DNA of 34,591 bases from a virus, in IMG/VR virus record IMGVR_UViG_3300031963_000513, positions 1-34,591 of that record. One strand, given 5' to 3'. A program made the position numbers and the translations under genes. Position 1 is the first letter of the stretch. Each line of letters opens with the position of its first letter. The notes under the pieces were generated by a model. It saw only the letters and a list, made by a program, of their open reading frames with translations, had not been told where the DNA came from and did not search any database. Positions 1-7,643 of this stretch are shown in pieces.

Positions 1-182
1 TTTTGCAGCTCGGACAACCGACCACCTTTGGTTTTCAATTCGACAAACCATGTGCTGCCATCAGGCATACAAGCGATGCGGTCACTCACTCCACGCTGGC
101 TGACCGACCTAAACTTGTACGTCTTGCCGCCAGCACGTTCGACTGCCCAGACAAAATAATTTTCGATTTCACTTTCACGCAT
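1..182 (-). CDS. VRR-NUC domain nuclease (N-terminal part, runs off the left edge)
   Basis: Read on the minus strand from ATG at 182, 60 codons are open to the window edge. The peptide begins MRESEIENYFVWAVERAGG and continues through SVSQRGVSDRIACMP and TWFVELKTKGGRLSELQ. That order (an N-terminal E-x-x-I/L-x-x-x helix, then G-V-S-D-R, then V-E-L-K, then G-R-L-S-x-x-Q) is the hallmark of VRR-NUC, a PD-(D/E)XK-type nuclease domain common in phage replication modules. The Asp of SDR and the Glu/Lys of ELK are the expected metal-binding and catalytic residues. VRR-NUC genes often sit beside DUF2800, polymerase A and primase-helicase genes, as here, but this one is transcribed divergently. No Shine-Dalgarno sequence is visible before the ATG. 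The C-terminus and true length are unknown. Confidence 0.88.
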   Translation of the reverse strand, partial: MRESEIENYFVWAVERAGGKTYKFRSVSQRGVSDRIACMPDGSTWFVELKTKGGRLSELQ

Positions 183-188
183 GGCCGA

Positions 189-218
189 AATATAACACCC
201 TAAAAAAGTATTTGACAA
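189..218 (-). promoter_or_regulatory. Candidate leftward promoter for the VRR-NUC gene, possibly leaderless
   Basis: On the minus strand TTGTCA (complement of 213-218) and TATATT (complement of 189-194) are separated by 18 bases. The -10 ends only six bases before the ATG at 182, so the predicted transcript would start at or next to the start codon. There is no ribosome binding site, which fits a leaderless message. The -35 overlaps back to back with the rightward -35 at 212-217. Confidence 0.45.
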
Positions 219-240
219 GGATTATTTTGTCCGGCATAGT
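212..240 (+). promoter_or_regulatory. Rightward sigma70-type promoter of the replication operon
   Basis: A perfect TTGACA at 212-217 is followed after 17 bases by CATAGT at 235-240 (4 of 6 to TATAAT). It lies 34 bases ahead of the first rightward gene at 274. The bases 216-229 (CAAGGATTATTTTG) recur with one change at 9808-9821 beside the other strong promoter in this window. Confidence 0.6.
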
Positions 241-273
241 CGGGGCTCAAATACTAAACGGGAGTACAGTCAA

Positions 274-438
274 ATGAACGAAAACTCAATTAAAGTTACG
301 CCAAACAACGTAAAAACTGTTAGCGTCCGCGAAGTTGAAATTCAATTCTTGCAATGGATGCACCCCACTATTGGTGTTGTACCTGTCGATCCTAAAACCC
401 CGTTAATTTTAAAAGCTCAAATACGGGAGGAAGTGTGA
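274..438 (+). CDS. Small protein of unknown function, first gene of the replication operon
   Basis: This 54-residue frame starts at ATG 274 after GGGAG (260-264) and ends at TGA 436-438. The protein begins MNENSIKVTPNNVKTV and ends KAQIREEV. I recognise no domain. It is mildly charged with one aromatic cluster (FLQWMHP) and has no signal peptide or membrane segment. Its stop overlaps the GTG start of the DUF2800 gene by four bases (GTGTGA), so the two are translationally coupled. Being directly behind the promoter, it is likely made early. The clear ribosome binding site and the coupled junction support it as a real gene; the function is open. Confidence 0.7.
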   Translation: MNENSIKVTPNNVKTVSVREVEIQFLQWMHPTIGVVPVDPKTPLILKAQIREEV

Positions 439-1556
439 ACCATTCTAATATCGTCGGTGGCTCGACCGCCAAGCGCGTCATCAACTGCCCAGCATCCGTT
501 GCGCTCTGCGCCAAGATGCCACCCAAACCCTCGAGTGAACACGCAGACCGTGGCACACTACTGCACAACGTGATTGCCGAGCTGCTCGAGTTCGACAAGC
601 CACCCGCGCAGTGCATTGGCGCAACTTACAAAGATCAGGTTCTGACACAGGAGCTAATTGATGAGAAGATTATTCCCGCTCTTGAAGCACTCGACGAAGT
701 CGATCCCGACAAGACGATGGAGTACATGGTGGAGACCCGAGTTGGGTTTGGCGATTATCTGCCTGGTGTCTTTGGTAGCACTGATCTACTTGGGCGTAAA
801 GGTAAACGCGCAATCGTTCTGGATTGGAAATTTGGCGATGGTGTATCTGTGGATGCTGTGGAAAACCCTCAGCTACTATTTTACGCAGCTGCGGCAATGC
901 GAACCCCCGCAGCCCAATGGATCTTCGAAGGTGTAGAAGAGATCGAGTGCATCATCGTGCAGCCGCCTGCAGTGCGGCGCTGGGTGACAACACCAGAGCG
1001 CGTTAAGCAGTTCGAGGCCGAGTTGGCAGCTGCTGTGCGTGAGTCGTCGTGGCCCGAGCCCACCATGAAAACAGGTGAGCACTGCCGCTGGTGCGCAGCC
1101 AAACCGATCTGCCCGCAGATGACTGGCGAAGTCGAGCGTGCGTTGCGCGTGCAGCTGGCGAACCTGCCGGCAGAACAGATCGCGATGCAGTTAGAGCAAG
1201 CCGACCGGCTGGAAGACTACATCAAAGACCTGCGCGCGTTGGCGTTTCAGATGCTGGAGAACGAACGCCCAGTGCCAGGTTACAAGTTAGTCGCTAAACA
1301 AGCACGTCGGCAGTGGGTGGACGAGACCAAAGCGAAAGATTTTCTGTTAAAGTCACTCGTCGAGCCGTACAAAGAACTTGAAGTTATTTCTCCCGCGCAG
1401 GCGGAGAAACTCCTAAAAAAGATTAAAGTCGAATTACCGTCGGATCTGGTCGTATCGGTTTCGTCGGGTAGTACGTTGGCTACCGAAGATGATGCACGGC
1501 CAGCGGTGTTGCAAATCGGCAAACAATTATTGCAGGCGTTAAATAAACTCATATGA
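435..1556 (+). CDS. DUF2800 family PD-(D/E)XK nuclease, Cas4/RecB-like, with probable Fe-S cysteines
   Basis: The 373-residue protein starts at GTG 435, with GGGAGG at 425-430. It matches DUF2800: an N-terminal GGSTAKRVINCPASVALC, then GTLLH (His44), GVFGSTD (Asp117), VLDWKFG (Asp130, Lys132) and NPQLLFYA (Gln146, Tyr150). These are the ordered active-site motifs of RecB/Cas4-type nucleases. Cys18 together with Cys217, Cys220 and Cys226 is arranged like the four ligands of the 4Fe-4S cluster in AddB and Cas4. The family is found in phage replication/recombination modules beside a polymerase A gene and is presumed to process DNA ends. The C-terminal 140 residues are helical and charged. The last bases overlap the HNH gene start (ATGA). 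The exact substrate is not known. Confidence 0.85.
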   Translation: MNHSNIVGGSTAKRVINCPASVALCAKMPPKPSSEHADRGTLLHNVIAELLEFDKPPAQCIGATYKDQVLTQELIDEKIIPALEALDEVDPDKTMEYMVETRVGFGDYLPGVFGSTDLLGRKGKRAIVLDWKFGDGVSVDAVENPQLLFYAAAAMRTPAAQWIFEGVEEIECIIVQPPAVRRWVTTPERVKQFEAELAAAVRESSWPEPTMKTGEHCRWCAAKPICPQMTGEVERALRVQLANLPAEQIAMQLEQADRLEDYIKDLRALAFQMLENERPVPGYKLVAKQARRQWVDETKAKDFLLKSLVEPYKELEVISPAQAEKLLKKIKVELPSDLVVSVSSGSTLATEDDARPAVLQIGKQLLQALNKLI

Positions 1557-2080
1557 ACACAATACCAATTAACATGTTGAGACAGATATTTGATTGTGAT
1601 CCAACAACAGGCGTCGTTTACTGGAAAATACCGCGTAGAGGCGTTGTAGCCGGAGATACTGCAGGTCATCTATGTAAATCAACTGGGTATGAAAAGATTA
1701 CTTTTGGTCGTCGTGGTTTTAGAACGCATAGGGTGATTTGGGCTTTGGTGCATGGGGTGTGGCCAGAAGTCGATGTAGACCACATCAACGGCAATCGAAG
1801 TGACAACCGTATCTGTAATTTACGTTTGGCGTCCAGAGCAGAAAACATACGTAGTATGAAAACGCGTAAGAATAAGAAGTGCGCCTTAAAAGGCGCTACG
1901 CCGTACAAAGGTAGAACAGACAAGTTTGTAGCCCAAATAAGAATTGACGGAGAACAGCGAAAAATAGGCGTGTTTTCGACTGAACAAGAAGCGCACGATG
2001 CGTATTGCGATGCTGCAGTAAAAGCGTTCGGGCGTTTCTTCAACCCTGATTGTTCTTGCCACCAATCAGGGGTTATGTAA
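1553..2080 (+). CDS. HNH endonuclease with C-terminal AP2 domain (free-standing homing type)
   Basis: The 175-residue protein has the HNH_3 layout: THRVIWALVHG (His59-Arg60), then VDHINGNRSDNRICNLR (Asp76-His77, Asn80, Asn85, Asn89), which forms the beta-beta-alpha metal site. Residues about 115-160 (TPYKG, KFVAQIRIDG, IGVFSTEQEAHDAY) are an AP2-type DNA-binding fold. Such HNH-AP2 genes are mobile, nick or cut one specific site and move between phages. The start at 1553 overlaps the DUF2800 stop as ATGA and has no good ribosome binding site, so translation probably depends on coupling. It sits in the replication operon without an intron or intein, as a stand-alone intruder. Confidence 0.9.
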   Translation: MNTIPINMLRQIFDCDPTTGVVYWKIPRRGVVAGDTAGHLCKSTGYEKITFGRRGFRTHRVIWALVHGVWPEVDVDHINGNRSDNRICNLRLASRAENIRSMKTRKNKKCALKGATPYKGRTDKFVAQIRIDGEQRKIGVFSTEQEAHDAYCDAAVKAFGRFFNPDCSCHQSGVM

Positions 2081-2119
2081 GTAGTGGCAAACAATAAACT
2101 TTAAGTAAAGGAAACTACA

Positions 2120-2746
2120 ATGTCATTCGCTATAGCAAACCTGCCAAACGTATCCGCGCTCACGACTGCGCTTCGTTCATTGGAACAAGATGTCGGCGCC
2201 GTTGGCTCCGTCATTCTGAAGATGGACAAGGGCGGCCACTGGGTCTACGGTGCGAACCAAAGCGAAGTCGAAGACGGCACTACATGGGCAGTCAATCCTA
2301 TGTCGTTCGTTCACGGCTTCATCGCATGGGGTGAGGGTGAAGTGCTGGCCGAGAAGATGGTGCCAGTCACTGAGCCGCGTCCTGAAGTCGGTGTTGCGCC
2401 GCCTGATGCGAAGAAGGGCTGGGAAGTGCAGGTTGGAATGGGGCTGAAATGCCTCTCCGGTCAGGACAAGGACTTGGAGGTGCGTTATACCGTCACGTCT
2501 GTGGGTGGTAAGCGCGCTGTCCAGCAGTTGGGCGTTGCGATTGCTGCACAAGTCGAAGCCGATCAAAGCAAGCCTGTGCCGGTTGTGCGTCTTAAAAAAG
2601 ACCACTATCAGCACAAGTCGTACGGCAAGATCTACACACCGGTCTTTGAGATCGTTGAGTGGATCAGCATGGATGGCAAGTCGACCGACGCAGTTGAAGA
2701 GACTGCTGACGCCGAAGCAGCACCTGCCCGCCGCCGTCGCGGCTAA
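2120..2746 (+). CDS. Putative single-stranded DNA-binding protein
   Basis: The 208-residue protein starts at ATG 2120 after AAAGGA. It has no signal peptide or membrane segment. The middle is beta-rich with recurring aromatic residues (GHWVYGANQ, FVHGFIAWGEG, KDHYQHKSYGKIYTP, FEIVEWISM), as in OB-fold proteins. The tail runs from an acidic stretch (DAVEETADAEA) into a basic end (RRRRG), which is unlike the acidic tail of classic SSBs. The SSB assignment rests on position: DUF2800 nuclease, SSB and polymerase A genes commonly stand together in phages, with a DUF2815-type SSB in the middle slot. I cannot see a convincing DUF2815 motif. It may be a different SSB or polymerase accessory protein. 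Confidence 0.5.
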   Translation: MSFAIANLPNVSALTTALRSLEQDVGAVGSVILKMDKGGHWVYGANQSEVEDGTTWAVNPMSFVHGFIAWGEGEVLAEKMVPVTEPRPEVGVAPPDAKKGWEVQVGMGLKCLSGQDKDLEVRYTVTSVGGKRAVQQLGVAIAAQVEADQSKPVPVVRLKKDHYQHKSYGKIYTPVFEIVEWISMDGKSTDAVEETADAEAAPARRRRG

Positions 2747-2821
2747 GTAGCATGGGGGAAAGCGGATGCTGACCAGTTAGCTGAAATGCAAAGGCAGTGC
2801 AGCGAGTACCCCACCTTTTCT

Positions 2822-2896
2822 ATGACCCCGGTCATCTAATCATCAGGCTCTTCCTTGGTCGGTTCGGCCTGATGCTGGCAAGATGACAGGGGTCAC
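2822..2896. promoter_or_regulatory. Dyad sites and hairpin in the leader of the polymerase gene
   Basis: The gap 2747-2904 holds three dyads. ATGACC-CC-GGTCAT lies at 2822-2835. An 8-bp perfect stem, CATCAGGC (2841-2848) with GCCTGATG (2867-2874), has an 18-base loop. ATGACAGGGGTCAC lies at 2883-2896 and equals the reverse complement of 2822-2835 at 12 of 14 positions. The last dyad covers the only ribosome-binding-like bases (AGGGG) before the polymerase ATG at 2905. An mRNA structure or a bound protein here could limit polymerase synthesis. Confidence 0.4.
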
Positions 2897-2904
2897 CCTC
2901 TACC

Positions 2905-4896
2905 ATGACCGTATTGTTTGCAGATTTCGAGACCCGCAGTCGTTGCGACCTTCCGTCGCGCGGCGGGTACAACTACAGCTTAGACGCAAGCACATCCATT
3001 CTGTGCTTTTCCTATGCTTTTGGAGACGACGATGTACAAACGTGGACGCCAGATCAACCATTCCCTGAATCAGTATCAGAACACATTCGCGCTGGTAAAC
3101 AACTGCGGTTTCATAACGCCGGTTTTGATCGTCAGATCTTTTGGAATGTCTTATGCCAAGATTTTGGCGTACCGAAGCCTGCGCTTGAACAATTCTACTG
3201 CACCGCTGCACAAGCGCGTGCGAACTGCTTACCTGGCAGCCTCGAAGACGTCGGACGAGCCATCAGCAGCAATATGCGAAAAGACCACCGAGGAAGCCAG
3301 CTTATCCGACTACTTTCCATCCCTCGCGCTGATGGATCGTTTAACAATTCGCCAGAACTAATGGCCGAGATGATCCGCTATTGCGAACAAGACGTCCGTG
3401 CCATGCGCGCGATTTCCAAGGCCATGCGGCCACTATCCGAGCAGGAGCTGGCCGACTACCACACCAACGAGCGCATCAACGACCGTGGCGTGCTGCTGGA
3501 TCTACCACTGGCACAAGCGGCCATTCGCTACGCATCGGTCGAACTCGAAGAGATCGAGACGTTAGTCGCTGAGCTGACCGAAGGTGAGATCGCGTCGGTG
3601 CGCAGTCCGCGCATGAAGTCGTGGGTCATGGCCCGCGTCGGACCGCAAGCGTTAAAGATGATGGAGACGTACAAGGACGGCGAACTAAAGTACAGTATCG
3701 ACAAGTCTGTACGCGCTAATTTGCTGGCTTTTGCCGAGGAGAACCCTGATGAGATTCCGACCACTGTTGCGGACGTCATTCAATGCGCAGATGACCTCTG
3801 GGCGTCGTCGGTTGCGAAGTTCAGCCGCCTTGCGAGCCTGGCAGATGAAGACGATCAACGAGTACGAGGTGCTTTCGTATTTGCAGGAGGATCTGCCACA
3901 GGACGTGCTTCAAGCTATGGCGCGCAAGTTCACAACTTTACGCGCAAGTGCGCCGCAGCCCCAGATGACGTTAGGCACGCTATGGTCAGAGGCCACAGCA
4001 TCGTCCCAGGATTTGGAAAACGCGTTACTGATGTTCTCAAGGGAATGCTCCGGCCCGCACTGATCCCCGCACCCGGTAAACAGTTCGTTGTCGCCGATTG
4101 GTCAGCGGTCGAAGCACGGGTGACCGCTTGGGCATCAGCCGACCCGCAGGCCGAGGAGGTGCTAGACACCTTCCGCGCAGGCAAAGACATTTACATCCGC
4201 GAAGCCGCCGGCATCTATCGTGTGCCGTATGAGGAGATCGCCGAAGAATACGAAGCCACCGATCAATCCGAGCGGCGCCAGATCGGCAAGGTCGCGATCC
4301 TTTCGTTAGGGTTTGGCGGCTCGATCGGCGCCTTCTCGGCGATGGGCCGCAATTACGGTGTCTTCATGCCCGAGTCGGATTCGCGCCGCATTGTAGACGC
4401 ATGGCGTCGCGCGAACCCGTGGGCGGTGCGTTACTGGGGCAAGCTCGAAGAGGCGTACACAAGGGCGCTGCGCAATCCTGGACGGGAGTTCACCGCTGGG
4501 CGGGTGACGTACCTGTTCCAAGGTCAGCATCTTTGGTACGCATTACCGTCAGGTCGCATTCTGTGCTACCCGTTCGCACGGTTCGAGGGCGACGAGATCA
4601 CGTACGTCAAGGCAGCCTGGAAGCCGGCAGCAGACGCCAAAGAATGGCCACGGGCACGCTTGTGGCGCGGGCTCGCCTGTGAGAATATAACGCAGGCGGT
4701 CGCCAACGATCTGCTACGGCACGCTTTACGCCAATTAGATGACGTAGTGCTGCACGTGCATGATGAGATCGTTCTGGAGACGGCAGACCCTGATGCACCC
4801 AATACCCTAAAGCAAGTGATGTGCACTGCGCCCGATTGGGCTGCAGGGCTCCCTTTGAACGCCGGTGTCAAAACTATGACGCGCTACGGCAAATAA
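2905..4896 (+). CDS. polA: Family A DNA polymerase with 3'-5' proofreading domain, Leu at the 762-equivalent position
   Basis: This 663-residue replicative polymerase lacks the 5'-3' nuclease domain of cellular Pol I. Proofreading motifs are present: Exo I DFE (Asp7, Glu9), Exo II HNAGFD (Asp75) and Exo III YCEQD (Tyr159, Asp163). Polymerase motif A is VVADWSAVEARV (Asp398), motif B is RRQIGKVAILSLGFGG (Arg458, Lys462) and motif C is HVHDEIV (His619, Asp620). Aligning motif B to E. coli Pol I puts Leu466 at Phe762 and Phe470 at Tyr766. The length is typical of T7-like and related phage enzymes. It lies between the SSB candidate and the primase-helicase. The start at 2905 has only a weak AGGGG ribosome binding site inside a dyad. 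Confidence 0.95.
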   Translation: MTVLFADFETRSRCDLPSRGGYNYSLDASTSILCFSYAFGDDDVQTWTPDQPFPESVSEHIRAGKQLRFHNAGFDRQIFWNVLCQDFGVPKPALEQFYCTAAQARANCLPGSLEDVGRAISSNMRKDHRGSQLIRLLSIPRADGSFNNSPELMAEMIRYCEQDVRAMRAISKAMRPLSEQELADYHTNERINDRGVLLDLPLAQAAIRYASVELEEIETLVAELTEGEIASVRSPRMKSWVMARVGPQALKMMETYKDGELKYSIDKSVRANLLAFAEENPDEIPTTVADVIQCADDLWASSVAKFSRLASLADEDDQRVRGAFVFAGGSATGRASSYGAQVHNFTRKCAAAPDDVRHAMVRGHSIVPGFGKRVTDVLKGMLRPALIPAPGKQFVVADWSAVEARVTAWASADPQAEEVLDTFRAGKDIYIREAAGIYRVPYEEIAEEYEATDQSERRQIGKVAILSLGFGGSIGAFSAMGRNYGVFMPESDSRRIVDAWRRANPWAVRYWGKLEEAYTRALRNPGREFTAGRVTYLFQGQHLWYALPSGRILCYPFARFEGDEITYVKAAWKPAADAKEWPRARLWRGLACENITQAVANDLLRHALRQLDDVVLHVHDEIVLETADPDAPNTLKQVMCTAPDWAAGLPLNAGVKTMTRYGK

Positions 4897-4899
4897 AAA

Positions 4900-4919
4900 A
4901 GCCGCCTGGCAGGGCGGCT
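4900..4919. terminator. Hairpin terminator or attenuator between polymerase and primase-helicase
   Basis: AGCCGCC (4900-4906) and GGCGGCT (4913-4919) form a 7-bp GC-rich stem with a 6-base loop. On the plus strand only CTTTC follows, so it would terminate weakly. On the minus strand the complement of the A run at 4895-4900 gives a good U tract. It probably attenuates rightward transcription or blocks leftward transcription. Confidence 0.55.
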
Positions 4920-4941
4920 CTTTCAACTACCGGAGACTACG

Positions 4942-7248
4942 TTGGAATTCCTTGATTATATACAGAATCTCGCGCCCGAGGGCGAAACAGCCTTAATCGT
5001 TCGTCAAAAACCTATCCTATCCGACGGCAAGCTACAGTTCCACGCGGACGGCGCCGTCAAATGCACATGGCCCGCCTACCTGCCCACACATAAGCGCAAA
5101 GACGGCGAGAGCTGGTACGGCAACACGGCGTCGTTCATCAAAGACCGCTTCAAGGATGGGCGCCCCAGCGCGTCAGCCGCTAATTGCGAGTACATCCTGG
5201 TGATGATGTTAGACGACATCGGCACCAAATCGAAGACACCGCCGCTAGAACCCACCTGGATCATGGAGACGTCGCCCGGCTCATTCCAATGGGGTTACGC
5301 ATTCTCAGAGCAGCCGACTAAGGCCGATTTCGCAGCAGCGATCCGCGCGATTGCAGACGCTGGCTACACGGACCCCGGCGCTTGCAATCCGGTGCGCAAC
5401 TTCCGCCTGCCCGGCTCGGTCAACCTAAAACCAGGCCGCGAGAGCTTCAAGGCGCAACTGGCTCGCTTTAATCCCGAGCGCGAGTACACACTGGAGCAAA
5501 TCTGCGCAGCGCTCGATGTGACGCCGGTCGCCGGTGTCGGTCTTGGACCGGTGCCGATCCGGCTGCAGGATGACGGCAGCGACGACGTCATGGCGTGGCT
5601 CTCCGAGCAGGGGCTGTTCCTGCGGCATCCGAACCCTGAAGGCTGGGCTGGCGTCATCTGCCCGAACCATGCCGAACATACCGACGGTAACCCTGAAGGG
5701 CGCTACCACCCAGCAAACCGGGCGTACTGCTGCCTGCACTCGCACTGCATCGAACTCGGCTCGGCGGCTTTTCTGGAGTGGGTCGCAGCCAATGGCGGCC
5801 CAAAACACTCGCCCGGCCCGCGTGAGGAACTATTGGCTGCAGTGATGACGACTGCCTTGTCGAAAATCCCCGGCGCTGGCATATTCGAAGACACGGCGGC
5901 GCAGATCGTGCAGGATATGGCCGCCAAGGACGAGCAGCGCCAGAACGCGCGCGGGCAGAAGGAAGATTGGTACAAGAGGTTTGCGTATGTACAAGAGGAT
6001 GAAAGCTATTTTGATCTGCGCGACCGTCGGGAAATTTCTCGATCTACTTTTAACGCACTTTTCCGACATATCCCCTGCCGGTCCATACATAACGGCGCCA
6101 AAATTGAGGCGGCTACGTGTTTCGACGAGAACCGCGAATCGAAGGATGCTTATGCGCTGGTCGGCATAACGTACGCGGCGGGCGACGATATTATCGTCCA
6201 CCGTAACGGCCATCAGTACGGCAACCGCTGGCGCGACGCCCGGCCTGCAGGCGTCCCAGGCGACGTGACACCGTGGCTGGACCATGTCATGCGCATGATT
6301 CCGACTGATTTTGAGCGTGAGCATTTCTTGAACGCGCTGGCCTTCAAGGTCCAGCACCCTGACCGCAAGATCAACCACGCTATTTTAGTCGGCGGCCATC
6401 CTGGCAGCGGCAAAGACACCATGCTGGCGCCGTTTTTCTGGGCGATCGGCGGGTTGACTAAACAGAACTGCAGCCTGGTTAAGAACGAAGACTTAAACAG
6501 CCAGTGGGGCTACGCGCTCGAATGCGAGGTGATGGAAATCGCCGAGCTGCGCCAGAGCGAGGCACGCGATAGGCGAGCGCTTGAAAACGCTTTGAAACCT
6601 ATCATTGCAGCGCCGCCTGAGCTGTTGCAGGTGAACCGCAAGGGCTTGCACCCCTACATGGCGCTAAACCGTGTGTTTGTCGTCGCCTTTTCGAACGAGC
6701 GCGCAGCGATTTCAATCCCATCGAACGACCGCCGCTGGTTTTGCCTGTGGGCGGAAGCAGGCCGCCTACCTGAAGCAGACGCGTCGCGCTTGTGGCGCTG
6801 GTACCAGACCGGCGGCGGCTTTGAGGCGATCGCGTCCTGGCTGCACCAGCGTGATGTGACGGCGTTTAACCCTTCAGCGGCTCCACCGATGACCGAAGCG
6901 AAGGCCATCATGATCGACCAGGGCCGCAGTACCGCAGAGTCATACCTGATCGAGCAGATCACTGGCCGGCTGGGCGAGTTTGCCGGCGGCGTCATTGCGT
7001 CGCCCTTTTTCGCGCTTTGCGACCGACTAGCGGGCGCCGCGCCTTCAGGCGTGAAAGTCCCACAAGTAGCACTGCTACACGCGCTCAGTGAGGCTGGCTG
7101 GGTCGACATGGGGCGCATACACTCGGCCGAGCATCAAACCAGGAAGCAAATCTACTGCGCGCCGGAGCTGGCGACCCTGTCGAAAGCAGAACTGCGCCGC
7201 ATGGCGGAGGATGTACCAGCGCCTGCAGCCGTTCGGCTGGTCAAATAA
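4942..7248 (+). CDS. Primase-helicase: RepB-type primase, zinc site, DUF5906-like superfamily 3 helicase
   Basis: The 768-residue protein uses TTG at 4942, five bases after GGAGA. Residues 1-170 resemble the RepB/archaeo-eukaryotic primase fold: MLDDIGTK (Asp91-Asp92), SPGSFQWGYA, then NPVRNFRLPGSVNLKPG. Cys240, His243, Cys263, Cys264, His266 and Cys269 form a probable zinc site (VICPNHAEH, CCLHSHC). The C-terminal part is an AAA/SF3-like helicase: Walker A VGGHPGSGKDT (484-493), Walker B-like ECEVMEIAEL (527-536), sensor VAFSNE (Asn585) and arginine finger NDRRWF. Such proteins prime and unwind at the phage origin. It follows the polymerase gene and closes the operon. No separate initiator protein is seen in this operon. 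Confidence 0.88.
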   Translation: MEFLDYIQNLAPEGETALIVRQKPILSDGKLQFHADGAVKCTWPAYLPTHKRKDGESWYGNTASFIKDRFKDGRPSASAANCEYILVMMLDDIGTKSKTPPLEPTWIMETSPGSFQWGYAFSEQPTKADFAAAIRAIADAGYTDPGACNPVRNFRLPGSVNLKPGRESFKAQLARFNPEREYTLEQICAALDVTPVAGVGLGPVPIRLQDDGSDDVMAWLSEQGLFLRHPNPEGWAGVICPNHAEHTDGNPEGRYHPANRAYCCLHSHCIELGSAAFLEWVAANGGPKHSPGPREELLAAVMTTALSKIPGAGIFEDTAAQIVQDMAAKDEQRQNARGQKEDWYKRFAYVQEDESYFDLRDRREISRSTFNALFRHIPCRSIHNGAKIEAATCFDENRESKDAYALVGITYAAGDDIIVHRNGHQYGNRWRDARPAGVPGDVTPWLDHVMRMIPTDFEREHFLNALAFKVQHPDRKINHAILVGGHPGSGKDTMLAPFFWAIGGLTKQNCSLVKNEDLNSQWGYALECEVMEIAELRQSEARDRRALENALKPIIAAPPELLQVNRKGLHPYMALNRVFVVAFSNERAAISIPSNDRRWFCLWAEAGRLPEADASRLWRWYQTGGGFEAIASWLHQRDVTAFNPSAAPPMTEAKAIMIDQGRSTAESYLIEQITGRLGEFAGGVIASPFFALCDRLAGAAPSGVKVPQVALLHALSEAGWVDMGRIHSAEHQTRKQIYCAPELATLSKAELRRMAEDVPAPAAVRLVK

Positions 7249-7252
7249 AAAA

Positions 7253-7331
7253 GCCCGCGCAGCCTTCAGGCTGGCGGGCAAAGCCCGTCGGAGGGATTGA
7301 CGGGCGACTCAAGCGCGTGGAGATGACGCGC
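7253..7331. terminator. Three stacked hairpins between convergent operons
   Basis: The first is GCCCGC (7253-7258) plus CAGCC (7260-7264), loop TTCA, then GGCTG-GCGGGC (7269-7279), an 11-bp stem with one bulged base. The second is GCCCGTC (7283-7289) with GACGGGC (7299-7305). The third is GCGCGT (7313-7318) with ACGCGC (7326-7331). The A run at 7247-7252 supplies a U tract for leftward transcripts; the plus strand has none. The rightward replication operon and the leftward operon ending at 7386 meet here. Confidence 0.7.
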
Positions 7332-7385
7332 GCTACAATCGTCGCACAAGAACCCATAGTCCGACAATCACTTTAAACACAAGCG

Positions 7386-7643
7386 CTAACATGTTGGGCC
7401 TTCCTGCAGCGCTTCAGCGGCTTCGCGTTCGATATCTTTGACAATCTGATCCTTCAGTAGATCGACGATATCCACACCGCCGGCGTACGCGTGGATCAAC
7501 CAGGCATTACCAGCAAACCCGACTGACCGGTCAGCGGGTTCCCAGTCGACAAAGCAGAGCAGTTCAGTGTCGCCGTGGTGATATGTGTATGGCCAGAGGT
7601 GCGCCGGATACCACGGCGCGCTGGTATCAATTTGCGTTTTCAT
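7386..7643 (-). CDS. Hypothetical protein, last gene of the leftward operon
   Basis: The 85-residue protein is rich in Trp, Tyr and His near its start (APWYPAHLWPYTYHHGD) and ends in an acidic helix (DIVDLLKDQIVKDIEREAAEAL). It has no signal peptide or membrane segment, and I recognise no family. Its ATG at 7643 overlaps the end of the preceding gene by 17 bases, so it is probably translationally coupled. It is the last gene before the hairpin cluster. Confidence 0.65.
   Translation of the reverse strand: MKTQIDTSAPWYPAHLWPYTYHHGDTELLCFVDWEPADRSVGFAGNAWLIHAYAGGVDIVDLLKDQIVKDIEREAAEALQEGPTC

Noticed and set aside
3-203. Plus-strand frame at the left edge
   Set aside because: It is the complement of the VRR-NUC gene, which has family motifs on the minus strand.
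5830-6378. 182-residue antisense frame in the primase-helicase gene
   Set aside because: Shadow of a gene with clear primase and Walker motifs.
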